Position numbers and translations under genes: made by a program. 23,834 nucleotides of DNA, from contig VSNT01000060.1 in assembly GCA_009774465.1 (NCBI GenBank), positions 1 to 23,834 of the forward strand. The letters are read 5' to 3'. The stretch comes from Lachnospiraceae bacterium (GTDB lineage Bacteria; Bacillota_A; Clostridia; Lachnospirales; Lachnospiraceae). The notes under the pieces were generated by a model. That model was not told the origin of the DNA. It worked only from the letters and a program-made list of their open reading frames with translations, and searched no databases. This document shows positions 7,973-15,735 of the stretch, in pieces. Position 1 is the stretch's first letter. Each line of letters opens with the position of its first letter.

Positions 7973-8425
7973 CTATGATTTATCCATTGCCGCCACAGCA
8001 CTCAAAAGTGCGCCAATCATAATACAGAAATCACCTATATTAAAAATTACATTTCTAAGCCTGAAAGGCACATTAAAACTTACATAGTCCACTACATACT
8101 TTCTGGCAAGCCTGTCGTAGGTATTGCTGTAAGCTCCTCCAAGAAGCAGCGTAAGCCCCCATTTTAACATCCCCTTACCGGCCTGTCCCAGCGTCAATAC
8201 AAAGATCACTGTCAGAAAAATGGTAAGCAGAACAGACAAAGTTGCCACTGCCCTTTGTCTGCTTTGCCCCGCATTTAAAAAAGCTCCTTTGTTGTGGTGC
8301 TTTCGTATCAACAGCATTCCGCCGCATTTTTCTTCTTCCGTATCAAAGGTTTTTGTTTCTTCAATATGATTTTTTATTTTCCATTCCAGGCCGAAAATTC
8401 CCAATATCACTGCAAAATATTTCAT
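7973..8425 (-). CDS. Divergent signal peptidase II (LspA) homologue
   Basis: A 150-residue membrane protein that resembles the lipoprotein signal peptidase. It has HNKGAFLN (44-51), GGAYSNTYDRL with Asp104, VVDYVSF, and FNIGDFCI with Asp132. The two aspartates occupy the places of the LspA catalytic pair (NxxDR and FNxAD). It has a hydrophobic N-terminus, then segments at about 58-80, 86-102 and 126-146. The N-terminal DQxxK motif of classical LspA is replaced by LEWKIKNHIEE, and a charged, cysteine-containing insert (about 20-40) follows. The ribosome binding site GGAGAGGAGTC is strong. It is probably an aspartyl membrane protease with a changed or narrowed substrate range; a canonical lspA would be expected elsewhere. 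Confidence 0.7.
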   Translation of the reverse strand: MKYFAVILGIFGLEWKIKNHIEETKTFDTEEEKCGGMLLIRKHHNKGAFLNAGQSRQRAVATLSVLLTIFLTVIFVLTLGQAGKGMLKWGLTLLLGGAYSNTYDRLARKYVVDYVSFNVPFRLRNVIFNIGDFCIMIGALLSAVAAMDKS

Positions 8426-8464
8426 GACTCCTCTCCAGTTTCATATTAAATTTTAGTATTACTT

Positions 8465-8470
8465 ATTATA
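8465..8470 (-). promoter_or_regulatory. -10 box for the LspA-like gene
   Basis: Minus-strand TATAAT, 39 bases before the start codon. The best -35 candidate at 17 bases is TTTTCA, a 4 of 6 match, so the promoter is only moderately supported. Confidence 0.4.
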
Positions 8471-8538
8471 CACGGATTGGGGGAGAATGAAAACAAAGTT
8501 GTTAAAGAATGGCCAATTCACTTTTTATGATACTTTAA

Positions 8539-8577
8539 AAGGACTAAACCGCCAAATTTCCGGCGGAATTAGTCCTT
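8539..8577 (-). terminator. hairpin downstream of the subtilase gene
   Basis: AAGGACTAA and CCGCC (8539-8553) pair with GGCGG and TTAGTCCTT (8562-8577) around a small internal loop. On the minus strand the stem ends in CCTTTT, 57 bases past the subtilase stop. A second small hairpin, GGAGCT-TTC-AGCTCC, lies at 8610-8624. Confidence 0.55.
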
Positions 8578-8633
8578 CTAAATTTCAATATACAAATCCG
8601 TTTGACCTGGGAGCTTTCAGCTCCTCATATTCG

Positions 8634-10343
8634 CTACACTCCTGCAAGAACATCAAAAACACCGGCGATATCCAGACGGCCGTTACCCCATTCCCTGTTA
8701 GGATAGCTCTCCCCCGGTGATCTGTCCGCCCCGCGGATCAGGTAATTTTTAAGCTCCCGGCTTTCCGCACGCAATTGATTCTGCTCCACAACCGCCCACT
8801 CCATAAACAGCGCTGCCGCTCCTGCCAAGAGAGCTGCCGCCATGCTTGAACCGGTTCGCTTTCCCAGTGCTGTACTGATATTTACCCCCGGAGAGCAGAT
8901 ATCCGGTTTGATTCTTCCCATTCGGGTATATCCCCTCCCCGATTCCAGCCAAAAACTGTTGTTTTCATCATTATAAGTGGTTGTAGTGATGACTTCCCTC
9001 ACATTAGACGGTTCCGTTAACGTGGTGTAAGGAGAAGGCCTTAAAAAATAAGTATCACTTTGTAAAAATTCCGTCAGTGGAAGCCATATGTGAAAGTCAC
9101 TCCTCCCGCTGCTTCCGGTGATGTTTACCTGAATCGTCCACACGCCGGGAGTCGGTGCTATAAATCTGAAAAAAATAAGCTCTTCCCCGGAGCCCGGTTC
9201 TACCAGTACATGATCTACCTGGATTCTTGCCCTTTCGTAAATAAAAACAAATTCCCGGCTGCTCTGCTCCCGAAAATCCACCCTTGGCGTAACTTCTCCG
9301 CCGGGACTTCGGATAGAAATCGCATGTTGGGCAGGAACATTCCCCCATAACTCTGCCACAAAACCATTTGTGTTTCCATCTACCCTGATTTCCACATTGT
9401 CTACGGTTTCCGTCAATCCTTCCACGGATGTGCCATAATAATGATGGCCGCTGTTTCCTTCATTTCCGCCGCATACCACCACTACTCTGCTTCGTCTGGT
9501 TGCAATCTGATTTAAGTAATCCGCCATAATGGAATGCCCCTCATGATCTCCCAGATTCGTTCCCAGTGAAAAGCAGATCACCAGCGGTCTTACCACAGAT
9601 ATGGCATAGCTTTCCAGATACTTAAGCGCCACTAAGATATCGCTCTCCGCATAAGCCGCTGTTTCCTGTGGAACCAGATAAAAATCCTTTAAGTGGGGTT
9701 TTGCTTCCCGCAGTTTAACTACAACAATATCCGCCTGAGGCGCAGCCCCTGTAAACTTAAGCCCATCTCCCAGGCGGCTTCCTGCCGCAACACTGGCGAT
9801 TGCTGTTCCATGCCCGTTTTCGTCATAGCTTGGGACGATCTGCCTTGGGTTTTCGCTTTTAAGCGCCCGGTCTATGGCTTCTTTTTTGTACTCTGTGCCA
9901 TATAAAATTCCCTCCGGCGGTTCTCCATCCTGTATGGTCTGATCCCATATTCCAAGAATACGCGTACTTCCGTCTTCATTCCGGAATACTTCTTCCTCAT
10001 AACGGATTCCTGTATCCAGAAAACCTATCACCACCCCGCGTCCCGTTAAGCCAAGGGAGCTTTGCTGCACCTGCAGAATTCCGCTTTCCACCAAAGGCGT
10101 AGGATCAAAAGGCTCTCCCTCCGGTATCTGCATCAAACCATACAGCTTGGGAATCGCCGGATAGGTAAAATTACTGACGCTGATAGGAATTGTTTTCGTC
10201 CGGTCAATATATCCAACTCCAATCTCACCGCTAACCGGCTGATAAACTGCCTCCGGAAATTGATTTTGAATGGCTCCTGTCACCTGAAAGTCTGAAATTA
10301 CATCATAAAAATCATTTGAAACTATCTTTTCCCGATCCGTCAT
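8634..10343 (-). CDS. Subtilisin-like serine protease, Csp-type (S8)
   Basis: A 569-residue S8 family protease of the clostridial Csp-like group. The complete triad is visible: Asp110 (GFLDTGI), His178 (NGHGT) and Ser500 (TGSSMAAALLAG). Asn294 (CGGNEGN) is the oxyanion residue. About 180 residues of beta-rich sequence (roughly 310-490) separate Asn294 and Ser500, matching the jelly-roll insert of Csp proteases. No signal peptide is present; the first ~90 residues look like a short pro-region. CspB-type enzymes process the spore cortex hydrolase SleC during germination, but many Lachnospiraceae carry several such paralogues of unknown role, so germination is only one option. The ribosome binding site is weak (GATGGA). 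Confidence 0.85.
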   Translation of the reverse strand: MTDREKIVSNDFYDVISDFQVTGAIQNQFPEAVYQPVSGEIGVGYIDRTKTIPISVSNFTYPAIPKLYGLMQIPEGEPFDPTPLVESGILQVQQSSLGLTGRGVVIGFLDTGIRYEEEVFRNEDGSTRILGIWDQTIQDGEPPEGILYGTEYKKEAIDRALKSENPRQIVPSYDENGHGTAIASVAAGSRLGDGLKFTGAAPQADIVVVKLREAKPHLKDFYLVPQETAAYAESDILVALKYLESYAISVVRPLVICFSLGTNLGDHEGHSIMADYLNQIATRRSRVVVVCGGNEGNSGHHYYGTSVEGLTETVDNVEIRVDGNTNGFVAELWGNVPAQHAISIRSPGGEVTPRVDFREQSSREFVFIYERARIQVDHVLVEPGSGEELIFFRFIAPTPGVWTIQVNITGSSGRSDFHIWLPLTEFLQSDTYFLRPSPYTTLTEPSNVREVITTTTYNDENNSFWLESGRGYTRMGRIKPDICSPGVNISTALGKRTGSSMAAALLAGAAALFMEWAVVEQNQLRAESRELKNYLIRGADRSPGESYPNREWGNGRLDIAGVFDVLAGV

Positions 10344-10371
10344 TTACAAATTCCATCTATCATTTTATTTT

Positions 10372-10401
10372 ACTATATGACGGTTTTAGCGGAACTGTCA
10401 T
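10372..10401 (-). promoter_or_regulatory. possible promoter of the subtilase gene
   Basis: Minus-strand -35 ATGACA (10396-10401), 18-base spacer, -10 TATAGT (10372-10377). The -35 overlaps the stop codon of the ClpX-like gene, so the protease may be transcribed both alone and by read-through. Confidence 0.45.
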
Positions 10402-11924
10402 TTTTCCTCAATGACTTTCAACTTATCCGGATTTTCTCCACTGATACTCCTGATGTCAATAATCGGGCCTCCGGTTCCTTCTATATACTCCCTTGTAATA
10501 ATCACTCGTCCAATATTATCATCCTTGGGAATCTCATACATAATATCAAGCATAAATTCCTCAATGATTGCACGAAGCGCTCTTGCTCCGGTATCCTTTT
10601 CCATTGCTTTTTCTGCAATTGCTTCAAGGGCGCCATCATCAAATTCAAGCTTTACCTCATCTAACTCAAGTAATTTTTGATACTGCTTTAAAATAGCATT
10701 TTTCGGCTCCTTTAAGATCTTTACCAGCATTGGCTTATCCAGTGCCTGCAGGGTGTAAATAATTGGAAGACGTCCTATAAATTCCGGTATCATGCCAAAC
10801 TTTTTCAGATCTTCAACTGTCACCTTGCTTATAATATTTTTTTCTTTATCAAATTTATCCTTAAGTTCAGCGTTAAATCCAATGGAGGTCTGCTTCTTTA
10901 ACCGCTGCTTTATAATCTCTTCCAGATCAGGGAAAGCGCCGCCGCAGATAAAAAGTATATTTCGAGTATTGATGGTTGCAAGGGGTACCATAGCATTTTT
11001 ACTGTTGGCTCCCACAGGCACTTCCACATCCGCCCCTTCCAGGAGACGAAGCATTCCCTGCTGTACACTTTCTCCGCTCACATCCCTGCTTGTGGTATTC
11101 TTTTTCTTTGCAATTTTGTCAATTTCGTCAATAAATACAATCCCACGTTCCGCCTTTTCCACGTCATTGTCCGCCGCCGCCAAAAGCTTGGACACCACGC
11201 TTTCAATGTCGTCGCCAATGTAACCGGCTTCCGTAAGGGAAGTGGCGTCTGCAATGGCAAGAGGCACATCTAAAAGCCTTGCAAGGGTTTTCACCAGATA
11301 AGTTTTTCCGCATCCGGTAGGCCCGATCATAAGCATATTGGATTTTTCAATCTCAATTTCATCCATCGTGCCGGTGGCAACCCGCTTATAATGATTATAA
11401 ACCGCAACGGAAATCACCTTTTTGGCATATTCCTGCCCGATTACATAATCGTCAAGCTGCGCCTTAATTTTATGAGGAGGCGGAATATTTTTAATATCCA
11501 GCACCGGTTCCTTTTCATTTTTCGGCTTTTTCTTTTTCAACTTTTGCTTATTGGGAATTCCGCCCTCGCCCTGCAAATCTGCAATATTTACAAAACGAAT
11601 ATTAGGGTAGCCGCTGCTGTTTAAATTTTTATTTAAATCATCCACAAATTCCGGATTATTCAACATCCCCTGATAGTCAAACTGACTCACCGTATCCATC
11701 GTCTTATGCATACAGTCATTGCACACACAAATATGATTAGGGAGCTTAAACATTTTTCCGGCCTTACTCTCCGGACGCCTGCAGATAAAGCACACATCCT
11801 CATATTCACTTTCCTTCTTTTCCCCCTGCGCCTTACCCTCGCCATCCTCTTCCTTCTTCAAAGAAGTCTCTGTTTCGCTCAACTCTTCCTTCTCGTCCAA
11901 ATCTCTCTCATCAAAATCCGCCAT
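10398..11924 (-). CDS. ClpX-like AAA+ unfoldase (variant)
   Basis: A 508-residue ClpX homologue, longer than the usual ~420. It has an acidic ~40-residue N-terminal extension and then a zinc-binding domain (C45-x2-C48, C68-x2-C71). A Lys-rich linker (about 125-140) leads into the AAA+ module. There, Walker A is GPTGCGKT (201-208), pore loop GYIG (234-237), Walker B VFIDEID (263-269) and sensor 2 GARALR (446-451). The ClpP-docking loop is present as IGF (348-350), so it should still pair with ClpP. The RKH substrate-gripping loop of ClpX is replaced by NSKN (307-310). The start is set at 11924, where GAGG is 6 bases upstream; the ATG at 11936 has no ribosome binding site. There is no clpP neighbour. 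It is probably a second, specialised ClpX. Confidence 0.85.
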   Translation of the reverse strand: MADFDERDLDEKEELSETETSLKKEEDGEGKAQGEKKESEYEDVCFICRRPESKAGKMFKLPNHICVCNDCMHKTMDTVSQFDYQGMLNNPEFVDDLNKNLNSSGYPNIRFVNIADLQGEGGIPNKQKLKKKKPKNEKEPVLDIKNIPPPHKIKAQLDDYVIGQEYAKKVISVAVYNHYKRVATGTMDEIEIEKSNMLMIGPTGCGKTYLVKTLARLLDVPLAIADATSLTEAGYIGDDIESVVSKLLAAADNDVEKAERGIVFIDEIDKIAKKKNTTSRDVSGESVQQGMLRLLEGADVEVPVGANSKNAMVPLATINTRNILFICGGAFPDLEEIIKQRLKKQTSIGFNAELKDKFDKEKNIISKVTVEDLKKFGMIPEFIGRLPIIYTLQALDKPMLVKILKEPKNAILKQYQKLLELDEVKLEFDDGALEAIAEKAMEKDTGARALRAIIEEFMLDIMYEIPKDDNIGRVIITREYIEGTGGPIIDIRSISGENPDKLKVIEEK

Positions 11925-12016
11925 AACCAACCTCATTTCTATACTTATTCATTTAATTAATTGTGAACCATAAAGTAGTGAAAATATTGTCTGAATATTC
12001 CATATATATTTATGAA

Positions 12017-13297
12017 TCACGCAATTCTTCTCACCGACAAAATCTGCTTATAAGTAGCATTTGTAATCTTAATTCCCGTCTTCTGTGTACTTGCATGTAC
12101 AATCTGCCCATTGCCGATATAAATACCAACGTGCCCGGCATAGCACACAACATCTCCCGGCTGGGCACTGGAATAGGCAACCTCGCTTCCCGCACTTCGC
12201 AGAGAGTAAGAGGTTCTCGGCACACTATATCCAAAATCTTTATACACCCGCCATACAAATCCGGAACAGTCCGCTCCCTGAGTTAAACTTGTGCCGCCTG
12301 GTACATAAGGATTTCCTATAAACTGGCAGGCATAATTGGCAATCTGCTGTCCCTTGCTTCCCGTTCCCGAATAGCTGGACGCCGAAGCATAATTATTGCC
12401 GGAAGATGAATTGCCGCCGGAAGACGAACCAGAAGATGACTGCTGATTCTGGAGTGCCTGTTCTTGGGCTCTCCTGGCCTCTTCCTCCGCCTGTTTCGCC
12501 GCATCAATCTGCGACTGCGTCTTGGCCGCTTCTGTTTCCAGCCTTTTGATCTCGTCATTCTGCTTCTTTATATTTGCCTTATAGACTGCCGCCTCCTGTC
12601 TGGCCTGAGCCAATTGGACTTCATAATTATCGTAAACTTCCTGTCTTTCCGCCAGCATGATTTCCAGACTTTCTTTTTCTTCTTCCAGCTCATGCTGCTG
12701 GGCTTCCAGTTCAGACATTTCCTCCTCAAGCCGCTCCTTTAACTGCTCTACAGCCTGCCTTGCCTGCTCATATTCCTGAAGCTTTTTTCTGTCATAATCA
12801 TAAAGCTTCTCAATGTACTCTGCTTTGTTAACCATATCACTGAAACCCTGGCTCTCCAAAAGAAGCTGTAAGTAGGTGGTATCGCCTTTTTCATACATGA
12901 ACTTAATCCGCAGCTTCATTGCCTCATACTGTTCCTGCTCCACAGCCTGCGCCTGCTCCAGTTCCCTGGTAGTCTCCTCAATCTGTTCTTCCTTACCGGT
13001 AATTTCTTCCTCAATCAATTCCACACTGGCAATGGTTTCCACCAAAGCAGCATCAATCTCATCAATTTCACCTGCCACCTCATCCACGTCAGACTGGATG
13101 GAGTCTACAACGTCGGAAGCATTTTCATACCTTTGCTGCTCCCGCTCCTTTTGCTCGGCCGCCCGCCGCTTTTCTTCCTCCAATTGCCTTTTCTGGTCTT
13201 CCAAATCGGAAATAGTGGTAGCCCATACCGGTTCTACCACTAAAGCCATCAATATAAATGAAATAAATACTGCCAAAATTGCTTTTCTTTTTTTCAT
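12017..13297 (-). CDS. NlpC/P60 peptidoglycan hydrolase with coiled coil (CwlO/PcsB type)
   Basis: A 426-residue exported cell-wall hydrolase. A signal peptide (MKKRKAILAVFISFILMALV...VWA) is followed by ~240 residues of heptad-rich coiled coil, a Ser/Gly/Asn linker and a C-terminal NlpC/P60 domain of about 116 residues. The catalytic triad is Cys344 (GADCSGF), His389 (AGHVGIYI) and His401 (IVHAST). Proteins of this layout cut stem-peptide cross-links during growth and division and are often held inactive by their coiled coil until FtsEX acts on it (family knowledge; no ftsEX is in view). A GTG at 13309 could also open the frame, but the ATG at 13297 has GGGAAAG 5-6 bases upstream and gives a clean signal peptide. 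It follows the lipoprotein gene by 11 bases. Confidence 0.9.
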   Translation of the reverse strand: MKKRKAILAVFISFILMALVVEPVWATTISDLEDQKRQLEEEKRRAAEQKEREQQRYENASDVVDSIQSDVDEVAGEIDEIDAALVETIASVELIEEEITGKEEQIEETTRELEQAQAVEQEQYEAMKLRIKFMYEKGDTTYLQLLLESQGFSDMVNKAEYIEKLYDYDRKKLQEYEQARQAVEQLKERLEEEMSELEAQQHELEEEKESLEIMLAERQEVYDNYEVQLAQARQEAAVYKANIKKQNDEIKRLETEAAKTQSQIDAAKQAEEEARRAQEQALQNQQSSSGSSSGGNSSSGNNYASASSYSGTGSKGQQIANYACQFIGNPYVPGGTSLTQGADCSGFVWRVYKDFGYSVPRTSYSLRSAGSEVAYSSAQPGDVVCYAGHVGIYIGNGQIVHASTQKTGIKITNATYKQILSVRRIA

Positions 13298-13308
13298 TTG
13301 CTTTCCCA

Positions 13309-14514
13309 CTACTGGTATTCACCACGCAGTACTGTGCTCTCCCCTAAAAATCCCACTGTCTTTTCCACCAGCAGAAATTCCCTGTAGGCTTCTTTGTCAA
13401 TTGCTGCTTTATATGCCTCTTCACTTTCATATCCATAGGAAGCATATCCGGAAGCTTCCGCAGAAATACTCTCTTCCAGTTCCTCGTCAGTTACTTCAAT
13501 TCCTTCCTGTTCGGCAATTGCTCCCATCAATATATAGTGCTGGGCCATCATATTTGCCTGATCCATCAATACTGCTTCATAATCATCTGCGCTGCCTCCA
13601 TATACATATGAGGTATACTGCCCCACATCCATGCCATTCATATAGGCATATACAGCGGCTGTATTAAGCAGGTTATCATACATTCGGTTCAGCATTCCTT
13701 CCGGCATATCCTGAAATACTGCATTTTCCTTTGCAGCCTCTATGGCAGCATTTGCCCTTTGTGTGTTAAAAGTATCCTGAGTCAGCATAAGGTCATACAT
13801 ATAACTTTTGTATTCTTCCACTGTGCTGTAATCCTCTGATCCAAGACCTGCCACATATTCATCCGTAAGTTCCGGGAGTTTCTTTGCAGTAATGCTGTTT
13901 ACTGTCACTGTAAACACCACAGGCTCCCCTGACAAATCCGGATTGCCCTTATATGGATCAGGAAAGTTTAAATGAATATCTTTTGTTTCCCCGATCTCCA
14001 TTCCTATAACGCCTTCCTCAAAGCCCTCAATAAACATTCCGGAACCAATCACCAGATCTGTCCCTTTCGCTGTGCCGCCTTCAAAGGCAACCCCATCCAT
14101 CTTCCCTTCATAGTCAATGTTTGCGGTATCCCCCAGCTCTACACTCCGTCCGGTCACTTCCACCGTTTCGGCATTGGCAGCTAATGCACTGTCAATCCAC
14201 TGCTGTAAAAATTCATCGGCATTTATTTCCACACCCTTATATTCTCCCAGCGCAACATAATCATTTGCCCTATAGTCTGAAAGGTATTTGGGACCATCCT
14301 CTTCTGCCGGGTTTAACGCACCGTTTTCAATGCTGCCTTCCTGTGGGGAAGCATCAGTGCCGGCAGCCTCCTGCTGTCCTTCTTTTCCGGATTCATCTGC
14401 ATCTATTGAAGCGGTATCATCCGTCGTATTTTTGCTGCCGCATGCGGTAAACGCTCCTGCCAGCATTACAGATAATACTGCTGCCGCAAAACTTCTTTTT
14501 ATCAAATAATTCAT
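13309..14514 (-). CDS. Exported trigger-factor-like FKBP peptidyl-prolyl isomerase lipoprotein
   Basis: A 401-residue lipoprotein. The signal sequence ends at the lipobox FTAC with Cys25, followed by an acidic, low-complexity linker to about residue 75. An FKBP domain (about 125-208: GDTANIDYEGKMDGVAFEGG, GSGMFIEGFEEGVIGM, VVFTVTV) and a C-terminal helical region like that of trigger factor follow. The ribosome-binding N-terminal domain of true trigger factor is absent, so this is an extracellular folding catalyst or chaperone rather than a ribosome partner. The ATG at 14514 has AAAGGAG 11 bases upstream; the frame open further to 14577 runs through a perfect palindrome and is not thought to be coding. 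It is co-directional with, and 11 bases from, the NlpC/P60 gene, which may be its client. Confidence 0.85.
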   Translation of the reverse strand: MNYLIKRSFAAAVLSVMLAGAFTACGSKNTTDDTASIDADESGKEGQQEAAGTDASPQEGSIENGALNPAEEDGPKYLSDYRANDYVALGEYKGVEINADEFLQQWIDSALAANAETVEVTGRSVELGDTANIDYEGKMDGVAFEGGTAKGTDLVIGSGMFIEGFEEGVIGMEIGETKDIHLNFPDPYKGNPDLSGEPVVFTVTVNSITAKKLPELTDEYVAGLGSEDYSTVEEYKSYMYDLMLTQDTFNTQRANAAIEAAKENAVFQDMPEGMLNRMYDNLLNTAAVYAYMNGMDVGQYTSYVYGGSADDYEAVLMDQANMMAQHYILMGAIAEQEGIEVTDEELEESISAEASGYASYGYESEEAYKAAIDKEAYREFLLVEKTVGFLGESTVLRGEYQ

Positions 14515-14557
14515 AAATAACCAATCTCCTTTTATTTTCGCGGGCAAGGAACCAGGC

Positions 14558-14575
14558 GGACATGCCGGCATGTCC
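14558..14575. promoter_or_regulatory. 18-bp perfect palindrome in the lipoprotein leader
   Basis: GGACATGCC followed by GGCATGTCC, symmetric about 14566/14567. Flanking CCA (14552-14554) and TGG (14579-14581) extend the symmetry. It lies 44 bases before the lipoprotein start. It could be an operator or an mRNA hairpin; no T-run follows in either direction. Confidence 0.6.
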
Positions 14576-14606
14576 ATTTGGCGGCTGCCGCGAGGGTATT
14601 TGACCT

Positions 14607-14617
14607 TTGTGCCACAA
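14607..14617. repeat. short palindrome TTGTG-C-CACAA
   Basis: An 11-base odd-centred palindrome between the lipoprotein gene and its divergent neighbour, 32 bases beyond the larger palindrome. A minus-strand TATAAA (from about 14629 down) stands next to it, so it may lie at the transcription start. Confidence 0.4.
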
Positions 14618-14722
14618 GTATTTTTATATCACAAAATACTGCAAAGCAAAAGCACCAGAAACATATTTTCATTTTTATTTAATAATTATATACCAACCCT
14701 TCCTATAATTCAATGAAACCCC

Positions 14723-14751
14723 TTGCCTATTTTTCCCGGAAATGCTAAAAT
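14723..14751 (+). promoter_or_regulatory. promoter of the 157-aa membrane protein gene
   Basis: -35 TTGCCT (14723-14728), 17-base spacer, -10 TAAAAT (14746-14751), 60 bases before the GTG start. The spacer length is ideal and the hexamers match 4 of 6 and 5 of 6. Confidence 0.5.
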
Positions 14752-14811
14752 AAATCTTGTGTTGTCGCTGATTCGTCAAATTCTCATGCCGCGGCAGCAG
14801 GGAGGTTAATC

Positions 14812-15285
14812 GTGAAAGTAGCTACTGTTTTATTAATTATTCTTGCAATTTTAGTTATTCTTTTAGTTGTCTTATATTTCCTTGGTAAAAAAGCACAGAA
14901 ACGTCAGAATGAACAACAACAGCAGATCGAAGCCATGAAACAGACGGTGTCCATGCTGATCATAGATAAGAAACGAATGAAAATGAAAGATGCCGGCCTT
15001 CCACAGGCAGTTATGGCTCAGGCCCCCAAGCTGATGCGCCGCGCCAAACTTCCTATCGTTAAGGCAAAAGTTGGACCTCAAATCGTATCTCTCGTGTGCG
15101 AGGAAAAGATTTTTGATTCCGTTCCTGTCAAGAAAGAAGTAAAAGCTGTTGTCAGCGGCATTTATATCACAGATGTCAAGGGACTTCATGGCAAACCCAT
15201 TGTAGCACCTCAAAAGAAAAAGGGCTTCTTCAAGCGCGCGCTTGAAAGCGCTCAGGAAAAAGCCGGTGCAAAGCCTGTGAAGTGA
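14812..15285 (+). CDS. Small membrane-anchored protein of unknown function
   Basis: A 157-residue protein I cannot name. One N-terminal transmembrane helix (about 4-24, VLLIILAILVILLVVLYFL) is followed by a Gln/Lys-rich helical stretch (25-60). A compact region (about 60-125) contains MRRAKLPIVKAKVGPQIVSL and VKAVVSGIYITDVKG, and the tail is rich in Lys and Ala. The start codon is GTG, supported by GGGAGG 6 bases upstream and an upstream promoter. With the N-terminus out, the bulk of the protein would face the cytoplasm (positive residues follow the helix). It ends only 3 bases from the stop of the converging DUF1934 gene. Confidence 0.75.
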   Translation: MKVATVLLIILAILVILLVVLYFLGKKAQKRQNEQQQQIEAMKQTVSMLIIDKKRMKMKDAGLPQAVMAQAPKLMRRAKLPIVKAKVGPQIVSLVCEEKIFDSVPVKKEVKAVVSGIYITDVKGLHGKPIVAPQKKKGFFKRALESAQEKAGAKPVK

Positions 15286-15288
15286 ACT

Positions 15289-15729
15289 TTAAAAGAAAAT
15301 ACCGTTTTCCCTGGATCTTAATTCTAACTCAATTTTGCAATCTGCAAGATGCTGATAATTTGCATCCAGGGAATACGCTACTTCAAGTCTGATCTGATCC
15401 TCTTTTTCCTCTAAGGAAACAGATTCCGTATCAATCCCAATTAAAATATTTCCATAGGGTGTCATGTAACTGGTCATATTTTTTTTGTTTTTTTCAAAAA
15501 CCATATGTACATTGACCAACCCCTTTTTCGTCACTTCAAGATAAGAATCCCTGAACTTAATCATATTTTTCGTGGTTTCTTTAAACCCTTCCGTCATCTC
15601 GTCAAAGATTACATAATGGCTGTCCCGTTTCCGGTAATAATCCGCCGGAGTGATGGTTTCCATCTCCTGTGCATCCTCACCGTTTTCCATCTGAAGCCCT
15701 TTCAGGGACAAAAAAACGTCTTTTGTCAT
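15289..15729 (-). CDS. DUF1934 (YwiB-like) protein
   Basis: A 146-residue soluble protein of the DUF1934 family, a small calycin-like beta-barrel found beside many Firmicute genes and of unknown biochemical role. Family features are the opening strand ...VFLSLKGLQ, the Y-Y-R-K-R-D-S-H-Y-V-I-F-D-E segment, T-P-Y-G-N-I-L-I-G-I-D-T in the middle, and the closing ADCKIELELR. It starts 6 bases after murI, with a GAGGAG ribosome binding site inside the end of murI, so the two are co-translated. No catalytic residues can be proposed. Confidence 0.8.
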   Translation of the reverse strand: MTKDVFLSLKGLQMENGEDAQEMETITPADYYRKRDSHYVIFDEMTEGFKETTKNMIKFRDSYLEVTKKGLVNVHMVFEKNKKNMTSYMTPYGNILIGIDTESVSLEEKEDQIRLEVAYSLDANYQHLADCKIELELRSRENGIFF

Positions 15730-15735
15730 ATTAAT

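Noticed and set aside
8487..8720. Plus-strand ORF of 77 codons downstream of the LspA-like gene
   Set aside because: It runs through the hairpin at 8539-8577 and into the end of the subtilase gene on the other strand, and has no family-like sequence.
11943..11975. Possible promoter TTCACA-N18-TATAGA before the ClpX-like gene
   Set aside because: The predicted transcript would begin inside or after the ribosome binding site of the start at 11924.
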